Positions 1 to 6,684 of a DNA stretch of 11,842 nt are shown here, one piece after another; position 1 is the first letter of the stretch, and each line of letters opens with the position of its first letter. This DNA comes from CAYYWP01 sp050176585 (GTDB lineage Bacteria > Desulfobacterota > Binatia > HRBIN30 > CADEER01), in the NCBI GenBank assembly GCA_050176585.1, contig JBFXHX010000076.1:1-11842 (forward strand). The letters are read 5' to 3'. The translations under genes and the position numbers were made by a program. The notes under the pieces are model-generated. The model was not told the DNA's origin. It did no database searches and was given only the letters and a program-made list of their open reading frames with translations.

Positions 1-490
1 CGAGGTTAGCCTCGGCACCCGCGGATCCTGCCCTACACCGTGCCGCCGCAGATTCTGTGAGCGGACTGGCGCCGCGGGCCGCGTGTGCGTGCCATGCGCC
101 CGCGACAGGCCGCACTGCTCCTCCTCTTCAGGGTTATTTCGGCAGATGCCGGCGCGCAGCTCTCGGCCCGTGCCATTAAAAAAACCATATGCGACGGTTG
201 TTCATGAACCCCGAGCTGTAGCGGCAACGTGGCGGGCCGGCGGGTGCGAATGCGCCGCAGGGGGTCATGCAGCGCTCACCCCGCGGCGACGAGCGGCCCG
301 ACGCTGACGTGAGAACCGCCAGACTCACCGCCGCGCCCGGCGCATCAGGTCGCCAACACCGCGCGCCGCCAATCCCGATCCCCTCGCCGACGCCGGCCGA
401 AACCAATTTCGCGTGAACGGCGATTTAGCCTTGACTCACCCCGTGCTGCCGCGTACGGACCCGCGCACTGGTTGTGGGGGGGGACGTCGC
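1..490. other. Gene-free stretch upstream of the beta-repeat protein
   Basis: I see no convincing gene here. Reading frames on both strands are short, rich in Arg/Pro/Ala and lack ribosome binding sites, as expected from GC-rich noncoding DNA. A weak promoter-like TTGACT at 431-436 lies upstream of the next gene, but the hexamer 17 bases later (TACGGA) is a poor -10, so I do not call it. A run of eight G at 476-483 stands where the ribosome binding site of the next gene should be. Confidence 0.5.
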
Positions 491-2593
491 ATGGAGATGA
501 CCGCGCGGTGGTACGCCACAGTAGTGTCGCTAGTAGCTGTCGTTAGCGCCGCGATCGCTGCACCGGCTCAGGGCGACGATCTCTACTGGTTCGCCAACGG
601 GATGAGCCCTGGCGGAACCGGACAGTGGTCGGCAGCGGGCATGACGTGGAGCACGACCACGCCAGCGCCGACAGTGACGGTTTGGGACCCGAGCCAGACG
701 GCCGTCTTCCAGGCTCCCGCAGGGACGGTGACGATCTCCGACATGAACATCGACGCCTGTTTGGGGATGCGCTTCGAGACCGACGGCTATTCACTGACCG
801 GTGGCAGCGTGACGCTCACTGGAGTGTCGTCCGCGGAGAACTCGATCAGCGTCAGCAATGCCGCCACGGCTATCAGCAACGCGGTGATTGGCGGTTCCGA
901 CGGTCTCACCAAGATCGGCCCCGGCACGTTCGTGCTCGGCGCCGCGAACACGTTCAGCGGCGAAACGGTGGTCGAAGGTGGCACGCTCGGGGTAACCGGG
1001 TCGGCCAGCACTGCGGCGAACACCTACATCGGCTACAACAATCCGACGACCAGCTTCTCGGTATCGGGCGGCGGCTCGTTCAGCTCTCTGAACGCCTACC
1101 TGGCGGTGCTACCGACCTCTTCCGGCAACACGGTGACCGTCTCGGGAACCGGGTCGACATGGGCGACCACCACGGATCTGGCGATCGGCTATCAAGGCGC
1201 CACGAACGCCCTCACCATCAGCGATGACGGGGCGGTGACGACGACCAACGGCTTCATCGGCTACTTCAGCACGTCCAGCGGCAACTCTGTCCTGGTTTCC
1301 GGCGGGTCCTGGGCAAACAGCAATGTCCTCTACATAGGACACGACGGAAGCGGCAACACGTTCACCGTCGAGGACGGCGGCTACGCCGTGTCCAGCAACG
1401 ATACCGTGGTAGGATTCCAGAGCGCCTCGGCGAACAACGGGTTGACGGTGAAAGGCGCCGGCTCGAAGCTCGAGATCCCGAGCCCGTTCACGCTCATCAT
1501 CGGCGACGACGGCGACAGTAATACGTTGGAGATCTCGAACGGCGGCGTGATCACCGGGCACAACGCCCGCCTGGCGCGCAGCGCCAATTCATCGGGCAAC
1601 AGCGTGGTGGTGACGGGTAGCGGCTCGAAGTGGACCAACACCGGTACGATCCGGGTCGGCGCGCTCGGCTCGGGCAACTCCGTCACTGTATCGGCGGGCG
1701 GTGAGGTATCGTTCGACGGCAATGCGTTCATCGGCCACGGCGTCGCGGCAGCGAACAGCGCTGTCACCGTGACGGGCGCTGGCTCGAAGTGGACGGGCAG
1801 CAATTTGGTCGTCGGCCGGGCCAGTGTCGGCAACGTCCTCACCGTCAGCAATGGCGGCACCCTGATGGCGAGCGCCGTCGTGATCGCCGAGGAGCCCGGG
1901 TCCGCCGGCACCGTAAACATCGGTGAGGCGGGACCTCCGGGGACGTTCGCAGGTCCGGTGACGTTCGGAGCCGGAACGGGCCTGCTCGTCTTCAACCACA
2001 CCAGCACTGCATACGCCTTCAACAACCCGATCGCTGGCTCCGGTGCGGTCCGCCACATCGGCACGGGCACGACCACGCTTTCGGGGCCCAACACTTATAC
2101 GGGCGGCACGAGCTCGACCGCCGGTACGTTGCGGCTCGGGTCCGCCAGCGCACTGCCGAACGGCGGCCCGGTGACCATGAACGGCGGAACGCTCGACGCG
2201 AACAACCACTCGGCGTCGCTCGGCGCGCTGTCGCTACAGGCCAACTCGACCCTGAGGTTCGGCAACGGCACCAGCACGCAGGACATCGTCTTTGCCTCCG
2301 CGGCGCCGTACACCGGCGGTACGCTGCTGGTCGCCGGGCTGAATCCGGCGAACGATCGCCTCATCATCACCGCCGATCCGACCGCCAGCGGCATTCTCGA
2401 CCACATTCAGTTCAGCGGTTATCGCGTTGGCGCCAACTGGGAACCCGACACGGGCCAGGTGGTCCCGCGGTTCGCGCACGCCGTGGCACCGGCGCCGGCG
2501 CTCTCGCTTGCTGGCGCTGCGCTGGCCATTGCGGTCTTGTGCGCGCTGTCGGCAAGCGCGCTGCGGCGTCACCGGCGCTCGGCCGCGGATTGA
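491..2593 (+). CDS. Exported beta-repeat protein (PATR and T5SS/PEP-CTERM-associated repeats) with C-terminal sorting signal
   Basis: I chose ATG 491 because it follows a G-rich ribosome binding site (GGGGGGGGA, gap about 6) and gives a proper signal peptide: Arg near the N terminus, a hydrophobic core at about residues 9-24, and cleavage near AQG/DD. The GTG at 413 would add 26 hydrophilic residues in front of it. The product is 700 residues, rich in Gly, Ser, Thr and Asn, with almost no Cys. Residues 138-170 and 516-550 match the autotransporter-associated beta strand repeat (GPGTFVLGAANTFSGETVVEGGTL; GTTTLSGPNTYTGGTSS). Between them, about 177-478, lie some eleven units of 22-26 residues, alternating a G-x-GS-x-W type and an xGG type, as in the T5SS/PEP-CTERM-associated repeat family. 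The C terminus has Ala/Pro, ALSLAGAAL, a membrane helix at about 671-690 and RRHRR, which resembles PEP-CTERM or IPTL-CTERM tails. I infer a beta-helical surface or matrix protein processed by an exosortase-like enzyme. No beta-barrel autotransporter domain is present. Its ligand is unknown. Confidence 0.9.
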   Translation: MEMTARWYATVVSLVAVVSAAIAAPAQGDDLYWFANGMSPGGTGQWSAAGMTWSTTTPAPTVTVWDPSQTAVFQAPAGTVTISDMNIDACLGMRFETDGYSLTGGSVTLTGVSSAENSISVSNAATAISNAVIGGSDGLTKIGPGTFVLGAANTFSGETVVEGGTLGVTGSASTAANTYIGYNNPTTSFSVSGGGSFSSLNAYLAVLPTSSGNTVTVSGTGSTWATTTDLAIGYQGATNALTISDDGAVTTTNGFIGYFSTSSGNSVLVSGGSWANSNVLYIGHDGSGNTFTVEDGGYAVSSNDTVVGFQSASANNGLTVKGAGSKLEIPSPFTLIIGDDGDSNTLEISNGGVITGHNARLARSANSSGNSVVVTGSGSKWTNTGTIRVGALGSGNSVTVSAGGEVSFDGNAFIGHGVAAANSAVTVTGAGSKWTGSNLVVGRASVGNVLTVSNGGTLMASAVVIAEEPGSAGTVNIGEAGPPGTFAGPVTFGAGTGLLVFNHTSTAYAFNNPIAGSGAVRHIGTGTTTLSGPNTYTGGTSSTAGTLRLGSASALPNGGPVTMNGGTLDANNHSASLGALSLQANSTLRFGNGTSTQDIVFASAAPYTGGTLLVAGLNPANDRLIITADPTASGILDHIQFSGYRVGANWEPDTGQVVPRFAHAVAPAPALSLAGAALAIAVLCALSASALRRHRRSAAD

Positions 2594-3184
2594 GGGCGAT
2601 CACGGCGACGCACTCGCCGCCCGACTGCACCGCCGCCAAACGGAGAGCGACAACCGGAAGGCAGCCTCCGGCTCGGAACACAACCCCGGAAGGATGGCTG
2701 CGGTCGCGCTGCGCAGCCGCTATGAACAAAGCGCAGCGTTTCATTTGACGCGAGATATCGGTTGCTCGCGTACGAGTCGTTCAGCGGCGCGGGCCGGCGT
2801 GAAGATCTCTCAGAATGGCCGCGCCGGCAGCACGGGCTGCCGGCGCGTTAAAACCCTCGGCCGGGCGACTGCCGGGGGGGGACAGTCGGGCCGGAGAGTC
2901 TCAGCCAATCTGCGGTACGATGAGCGTACAGCAAGTTTCTGACCAGACTGCCACTTAGCTCGACAGTTAGATTCCTTGGTTCCGCCCGCACAATTCGTAC
3001 GCGGCCGGATGTAGCTTCTACTTAGCTCGTTGAATGGATTGCGCGGACGTGGGCGTGGGCGGACGTGGCCATCATACCACGGCGCCGACCTGTGTGGCCG
3101 TGGATCTGGCGGCGAGGGAAGCGCGTGGCTCTCGCCGGTGCCCACGCTGCCATCGCTGCGGCAGCCCGCCGGGATGAGCGCGGT
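2594..3184. other. Gene-free stretch between convergent genes
   Basis: This 591-base gap separates the plus-strand beta-repeat gene from the minus-strand response regulator. No frame has a credible start, composition or recognisable motif. It holds the perfect hairpin at 2820-2847, a run of eight G at 2874-2881, and a 10-base direct repeat (ACTTAGCTCG) at 2953-2962 and 3020-3029. I see nothing else in it. Confidence 0.5.
2820..2847. terminator. Perfect 12-bp GC hairpin, possible terminator
   Basis: Bases 2820-2831 (CGCGCCGGCAGC) pair without mismatch with 2836-2847 (GCTGCCGGCGCG) around the four-base loop ACGG. It sits in the gap between two convergent genes, a usual place for a bidirectional terminator. 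The following bases are TTAAAACC, so the U-run of a classic Rho-independent terminator is missing on both strands. It is 226 bases past the stop of the beta-repeat gene. A protein binding site or the remnant of a small mobile repeat are alternatives. Confidence 0.4.
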
Positions 3185-3559
3185 TTACCTCAGGCAGTGC
3201 TGCCTGACGAGAACGGACAGGTGATGGAAATCGAGTGGCTTTGGCGCACAAGCCGCCGCCTTCAAATGCGCGGCGTTTTTCGGCGCGTCGACGACGCCCG
3301 AGTACACGACGACCGGGATCTGGCTGAGCTCCGGATGCCGCAACTGTTCTTCACGAAACTCGAAGCCATTCATCACCGGCATGTTGAGGTCCATCAAGAT
3401 GACACAGGGAGACAAGCCATTCCGCAGTTTCTCGAGCGCCTCCAAGCCGTTGGCCGCATGTGCCACCGCAAAACCATCCAGCCGTAGCCACTCCCGGACT
3501 GCGGCGTGAATGTCGGGGTTGTCGTCGATCAACAGAACCGTTGGACGCTCGTCCGACAC
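3185..3559 (-). CDS. Single-domain response regulator (CheY-like receiver)
   Basis: The 124-residue product is one receiver domain with no output domain. The acidic pair is D12-D13, the phospho-acceptor is D57 in VILMDLNMPVMNG, the Thr/Ser switch position is S87 in VVVYSG, and the conserved Lys is K107 in APKPLD, so all catalytic positions are present. The start is GTG at 3559, preceded by GAGGG at a gap of about 5 bases. Such proteins accept phosphate from a histidine kinase and act by protein contact, for example in chemotaxis or phosphorelays. The length equals that of stand-alone CheY-type proteins. No kinase gene is in the window, so the partner is unknown. The gene has its own promoter-like sequence and appears monocistronic. 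Confidence 0.95.
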   Translation of the reverse strand: MSDERPTVLLIDDNPDIHAAVREWLRLDGFAVAHAANGLEALEKLRNGLSPCVILMDLNMPVMNGFEFREEQLRHPELSQIPVVVYSGVVDAPKNAAHLKAAACAPKPLDFHHLSVLVRQHCLR

Positions 3560-3580
3560 ATCAACCCTCGTAGCCTTTGA

Positions 3581-3608
3581 TATTTACCGTACCTGTGCCA
3601 TCGGTCAA
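3581..3608 (-). promoter_or_regulatory. Sigma70-type promoter of the response regulator
   Basis: Read on the minus strand, TTGACC (3608-3603) is followed after 16 bases by TAAATA (3586-3581). Transcription would begin near 3574, leaving about 15 untranslated bases that contain the GAGGG ribosome binding site of the GTG start at 3559. The match to consensus and the spacing are good for a GC-rich genome. It is a prediction from sequence only. Confidence 0.5.
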
Positions 3609-3705
3609 CGGGGAGCAGCGCCCCGCTGCCGCCGCGAGCCGAGCTGGCCGCAGCAGAGGCCGTAATTCCGAGCGTCAGTTGCGACCCAGGCCCGGCAGTG
3701 CGAGG

Positions 3706-3969
3706 TCACACATCGCCGCCCCTAGACTTACCGCTGTGCTGCTCGACCGAGACTTCCGCGCGCATTTGCGACAGCAGTGCCGCGAGCGAGAGCATAACGC
3801 GGTCAGGCCATTCGCCGCCCCTGGCCAAGGCGGTCAAGGCCGTAATCGTCGCGCAGCGAAGGAGGGAATCCGCTCGGCGATGGCCGAGCGCCGCGTTCAA
3901 CACTTTGCTGCGCGACGCGACCTTGCAGGTGAAGAGACCAGCGCGGTCGATAATCAATCGGATCGCCAT
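3706..3969 (-). CDS. Small hypothetical protein, doubtful
   Basis: This 87-codon frame begins with ATG 3969, which has AGGA about eight bases upstream. It ends GTG-TGA at 3706. Its third codon positions are clearly GC-rich, unlike the overlapping plus-strand frames. The product has no membrane segment and no motif I recognise; its middle part (SLLRCATITALTALARG) could form a helix. It lies 146 bases upstream of the response regulator on the same strand, but the promoter between them suggests separate transcription. It may equally be a decayed gene piece or chance. Confidence 0.3.
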   Translation of the reverse strand: MAIRLIIDRAGLFTCKVASRSKVLNAALGHRRADSLLRCATITALTALARGGEWPDRVMLSLAALLSQMRAEVSVEQHSGKSRGGDV

Positions 3970-4440
3970 CGGGTCGTCCTATTCAGGCCACCTCTGCCAA
4001 CAGCGACCATCCGCCCCTACACGACCTTCCTCGCCAACTACCACAACCATGATACCCCCAGCGCCGGGAAATGAGAATCGGCGGTGCGTGCTGATTCTAT
4101 GAGCGGCGTAGCGGCGAGGAGTCTCGCGCGTTTCGGAATGCGCATCCTATGAACATCCACACAGTGGTCCGGTGCCTCGGTGCCGCCATTCTCGCATTCG
4201 AGCGGGACTGTCCGGGTTGATGTCTTTTATCCTCACTGTACTCTCGAAACCGCCGGATCGAGGTACAAATGTCATCAATGCCGCGCCAGCGCTGTGGTAC
4301 GGATTGAGCAGCAGATCGCAGAGCTGACCATGAACGGTGCACGCCCCGTGAGAACGCCGCCCCTGGCCGTCCGCCTGTTGGGATCTCGCCTGTCTCGACA
4401 TCAGTGAAGCGTAGTTGAGGCACCGAGTTGAGGAGTACTC
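3970..4440. other. Gene-poor stretch before the small conserved protein
   Basis: Several overlapping frames of 75-108 codons exist on both strands, none with a ribosome binding site or recognisable motif. A plus-strand frame at 4180-4407 contains a C-x2-like Cys/His cluster (PHCTLETAG, CHQC), but it lacks a start context and I do not call it. The last 15 bases contain the ribosome binding site of the next gene (AGGAG at 4431-4435). Confidence 0.4.
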
Positions 4441-4788
4441 ATGGACGACGATCTGACAGGAATGTCACGCGAACAGCTCCTTGATGAGATCAGGCGGTTA
4501 CGCGCGGGCATCCGCGCCCACCGGGACAGCACGCGCCACGAGCTTTGCTGGCACCATCCAGCGTTGTGGGAATTGTTGCCGGAGAAGACCGACCCTGTCC
4601 CGGTCGTGCCCGAGTGGCCGGAGTTTCTGCGCGGCTGCATTCGCTATCGAGAGTCGCTGGATCGTCAGGCGCCACATGCGCCGCGCACGAACCAGCCTTA
4701 TCTGGGGAACGCTGATATCCCGAACCCGGCAGAAGAACCGGAACTGGCGCATGCGCGAGGTCAGGGCGCTGGTGGCACTCTCCGGTGA
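4441..4788 (+). CDS. Small conserved-type protein of unknown function
   Basis: The ATG at 4441 follows AGGAG at a five-base gap, which fixes the start. The 115-residue product begins with a charged helix (MSREQLLDEIRRLRAGIRAH), followed by HELCWHHPALWELLPEK and then PVVPEWPEFLRGC, dense in Trp, His and Pro. I have an impression of a widespread uncharacterised family of about 80-90 residues with this CWHHP...LLPEK...VPEWP layout, but cannot check it here. If so, the last 25 or so residues (after NQPY) are extra: they look like read-through of noncoding sequence, suggesting that a small indel near 4700 removed the native stop. There is no signal peptide or membrane segment. The gene stands just before an IS3-family remnant. 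No function can be given. Confidence 0.7.
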   Translation: MDDDLTGMSREQLLDEIRRLRAGIRAHRDSTRHELCWHHPALWELLPEKTDPVPVVPEWPEFLRGCIRYRESLDRQAPHAPRTNQPYLGNADIPNPAEEPELAHARGQGAGGTLR

Positions 4789-5039
4789 CGAGCTGGGCGG
4801 TCGGTGGCGGATTTCGTGCTCCGCCTGCTGCGGCCGGCAGCCGCCGTCTCGACGTGTGGTGGCGGCCGTCCGACCGAAAGGTGGCTCTGGCCCCATTGGA
4901 CGTCACACCGGAAATCCTCCGGCGACGAGCCATGTCCCGGAACCACACGCCGCACGCGCTGCAACAGGCCCTGACCGTTACGCGCTGCCGCGTGTTCTTG
5001 CGGGACGGTAAGGCGCGTCAGCTCATGCTGCGCGTTGGG
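4789..5039. other. Unassigned stretch between the small protein and the transposase remnant
   Basis: The overlapping frames here are long only because the DNA is GC-rich, and none resembles a known domain. It could include the lost 5' part of the IS3-family element, but I find neither orfA-like coding nor a terminal inverted repeat. Confidence 0.35.
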
Positions 5040-5562
5040 AGCCAGCGGCGCGCGGATCTATGTGCGCGACACCGAGGCCCAACCCGCCGATACTGCGGTT
5101 CTGGTTCGCGCTTGGCCACAACGCCGCGCACGACTTGGCGCTCGACGCGCTCGAATAGGCGCTGCCTGCGCATCCGCACACCGCCGGGCTTGTGCACAGT
5201 GATCACGGCAGCCGAACTCGATTTGCTACACCGAGCGTTTCGCCGCCGCCGGGATCGCCAGCTCCGTCGGAGCATCGGCGATTCGTACGACAACGGCTGG
5301 CCCAATCGGGATCATCCTATCGAACACCAAGCGCATTCGCCGCGCGATGTGGACGGCATCGAGCTCCGTCGAGCTCGCCACCGTCGCGTGAGTGCACCGG
5401 TTCAACACGCGTCGGCTGCTCGAACGACTGGGCTATGTGCCGCCAGCGGAGTACGAAGCAGCGCACTCTCACACACGGGACAGGCGGCCGCCACCCGGAG
5501 GTGGGACTCACATACCGGGCCCCGAGCAACATTATTTGCGTTGGCGGAAATGGCTCGTGTAA
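5040..5562 (+). pseudogene. IS3-family transposase (OrfB) remnant, frameshifted
   Basis: Pieces of an IS3-family DDE transposase appear in order but in different frames. They are IYVRDTE (about 5052-5075), DLALDALE then a TAG stop at about 5156, GLVHSDHGS (about 5188-5215, with the second catalytic Asp), YTERFAAAGIASSVG (about 5226-5270), SIGDSYDNG (about 5272-5300), RDVDGIEL (about 5343-5368), and FNTRRLLERLGYVPPAEYEA (5401-5460) running to the TAA at 5560. At the third catalytic site the family has LAES; here the aligned bases read CTG GCC CAA TCG, so Glu has become Gln, and the frame is lost as well. At least four indels and one nonsense change make it inactive. The N-terminal part and the helix-turn-helix OrfA are absent. 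No terminal inverted repeats or target duplication were found by eye. Confidence 0.85.
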
Positions 5563-5672
5563 ACTAGCGCCCTTTCCTGGAATCGCAGCTCGATCCGGAA
5601 GCGGCGTGCGTCGCACCTCGGCCTCGCGGCCTCTCGGCGTGAGGGCGGTTCACACGCAAAGAGGAGACGATC

Positions 5673-6251
5673 ATGCTCCAGAGCTCCGCGCCCGCACAGC
5701 TTCCGCTCGCTGCCGCGGAGGCGTTGCACCGCCACTGGGTCTGGTTTCTCCTCCTCGGGTTCTTGCTCGTCGCCCTCGGCATGATCGGGATCATCGCCTC
5801 GGGCCTGTTTACCCTCGCGTCCGTTTTGTTGCTCGGCTGGCTGCTGTTCATGGGCGGCGTGGCTATCGCCGTCCACGCCTTCTGGGCACGGCAGTGGAGT
5901 GGGTTCTTCGTTCAGCTCGTGGTGGGCGCGCTCAATCTCCTGGTCGGCTGGCTGCTGCTGACCCGCCCCACCGCGAGTGCCCTCAGCCTGACCCTCCTGC
6001 TTGGCGTCTCGCTAGTTTTCCAGGGCATCTTCCGGACAGCCGTCGCGTTGACTGCCCAAGCCGACGGCCGTGGTTGGTTGCTCCTCAGCGGCGTTGCCTC
6101 ATTGATCCTCGGGTGCCTGATTTGGTCGGAATGGCCGGCTTCCGGTCTGTGGGTGATCGGACTGTTCATCGGCATAGATTTGCTGTTGTATGGCTGGTGG
6201 CTGGTATCCCTGGCCCTGGCGACACGTCGACTGCTGAGCGCCGCGACCTGA
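5673..6251 (+). CDS. HdeD-family (DUF308) membrane protein
   Basis: The ATG at 5673 has a strong ribosome binding site (GAGGAG, six-base gap). The 192-residue product has six hydrophobic helices at about 22-43, 46-69, 77-97, 103-124, 134-151 and 158-182, in three similar hairpins. Its features fit the HdeD/DUF308 family: RHWVWFLLLGFLLVALGMIGI at the start of the first helix pair, a W-x-G-FF loop near 75-79, and LLxRP after helix 3. The length is typical (185-200). HdeD of E. coli takes part in acid resistance at high cell density; the molecular role is unknown, and elsewhere the family is linked only loosely to stress. It stands alone. A weak promoter-like pair (TTGCGT 5536-5541 and TAAACT 5560-5565, 18-base spacer) lies about 110 bases upstream, at the end of the transposase remnant. 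Confidence 0.92.
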   Translation: MLQSSAPAQLPLAAAEALHRHWVWFLLLGFLLVALGMIGIIASGLFTLASVLLLGWLLFMGGVAIAVHAFWARQWSGFFVQLVVGALNLLVGWLLLTRPTASALSLTLLLGVSLVFQGIFRTAVALTAQADGRGWLLLSGVASLILGCLIWSEWPASGLWVIGLFIGIDLLLYGWWLVSLALATRRLLSAAT

Positions 6252-6684
6252 GGCGGTTACACTCGGCGCCGGTGCAGTGGGCCGGTACCGACCGCTCGAG
6301 GAGGAAGCGTAGCGATGTTGCCGATCGCTTGCCAAGCAGTGCATGAGCGTCACCTCGTATCTCCTTCAGAACCTCTGGCCAGGGTAAGAACCGTCGATTG
6401 CCTCGAGCATCGCGAGGTAGTTTTCTTCGCCGTCGAGAGGATCTCGACACCGTGTGCCCGCGACCATCGGTGCGTCCGTGTGGGCGGCGAGCGTAGCGGT
6501 GCGGCGGCGTTACGAGGACGGTGTGTTTTCGATGCAAGCCGGGAATGGGATTCGCCCCCGGAGCCGCCCGCTGGCGAACGCGTGATCGTCTCGGCGAAAC
6601 CTCTACGCCTGCGCCAGCGACAGTAAGGGAGTTCCGCGTCCGTCATACGGCGGGCCGAAGCGACATTGCGCTGGAGGACACGTG
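6252..6684. other. Stretch without a clear gene upstream of the Rieske oxygenase
   Basis: A plus-strand frame of 103 codons (6315-6626) has a purine-rich GAGGAGG upstream, but its codon usage is not GC-biased at the third position and it shows no domain. On the minus strand a short patch ending at a TGA near 6378 reads EENYLAMLEAIDGSYPGQRF with good codon bias; it might be the C-terminal end of a lost gene, but it cannot be extended upstream. The final bases hold the ribosome binding site GGAGGA (6673-6678) of the oxygenase gene. Confidence 0.4.

Noticed and set aside
1..60. Possible C-terminal tail ILPYTVPPQIL before a TGA at 58-60
   Set aside because: An in-frame stop at 7-9 leaves only 16 codons; no support for a gene entering from the left.
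413..490. GTG start at 413 for the beta-repeat gene
   Set aside because: It would put 26 hydrophilic residues before a good signal peptide and has no ribosome binding site.
1109..2209. Long minus-strand frames opposite the beta-repeat gene
   Set aside because: They are shadows of the repeat-rich coding strand; the plus-strand protein has a clear domain structure.
5536..5565. Promoter for the HdeD gene (TTGCGT, 18 bases, TAAACT)
   Set aside because: Weak match (3/6 and 4/6) and 110 bases from the start; mentioned with the gene but not called.
4785..5567. 260-codon plus-strand frame
   Set aside because: It overlaps the transposase remnant in a different frame through most of its length and is Arg-rich like GC-rich shadow frames.
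6378..6440. Minus-strand patch reading EENYLAMLEAIDGSYPGQRF before a stop, perhaps the end of a lost gene
   Set aside because: Too short, and it cannot be extended upstream without several assumed frameshifts.
6315..6626. 103-codon plus-strand frame after the HdeD gene
   Set aside because: A purine-rich sequence precedes the ATG, but third codon positions are not GC-biased and no domain is visible.
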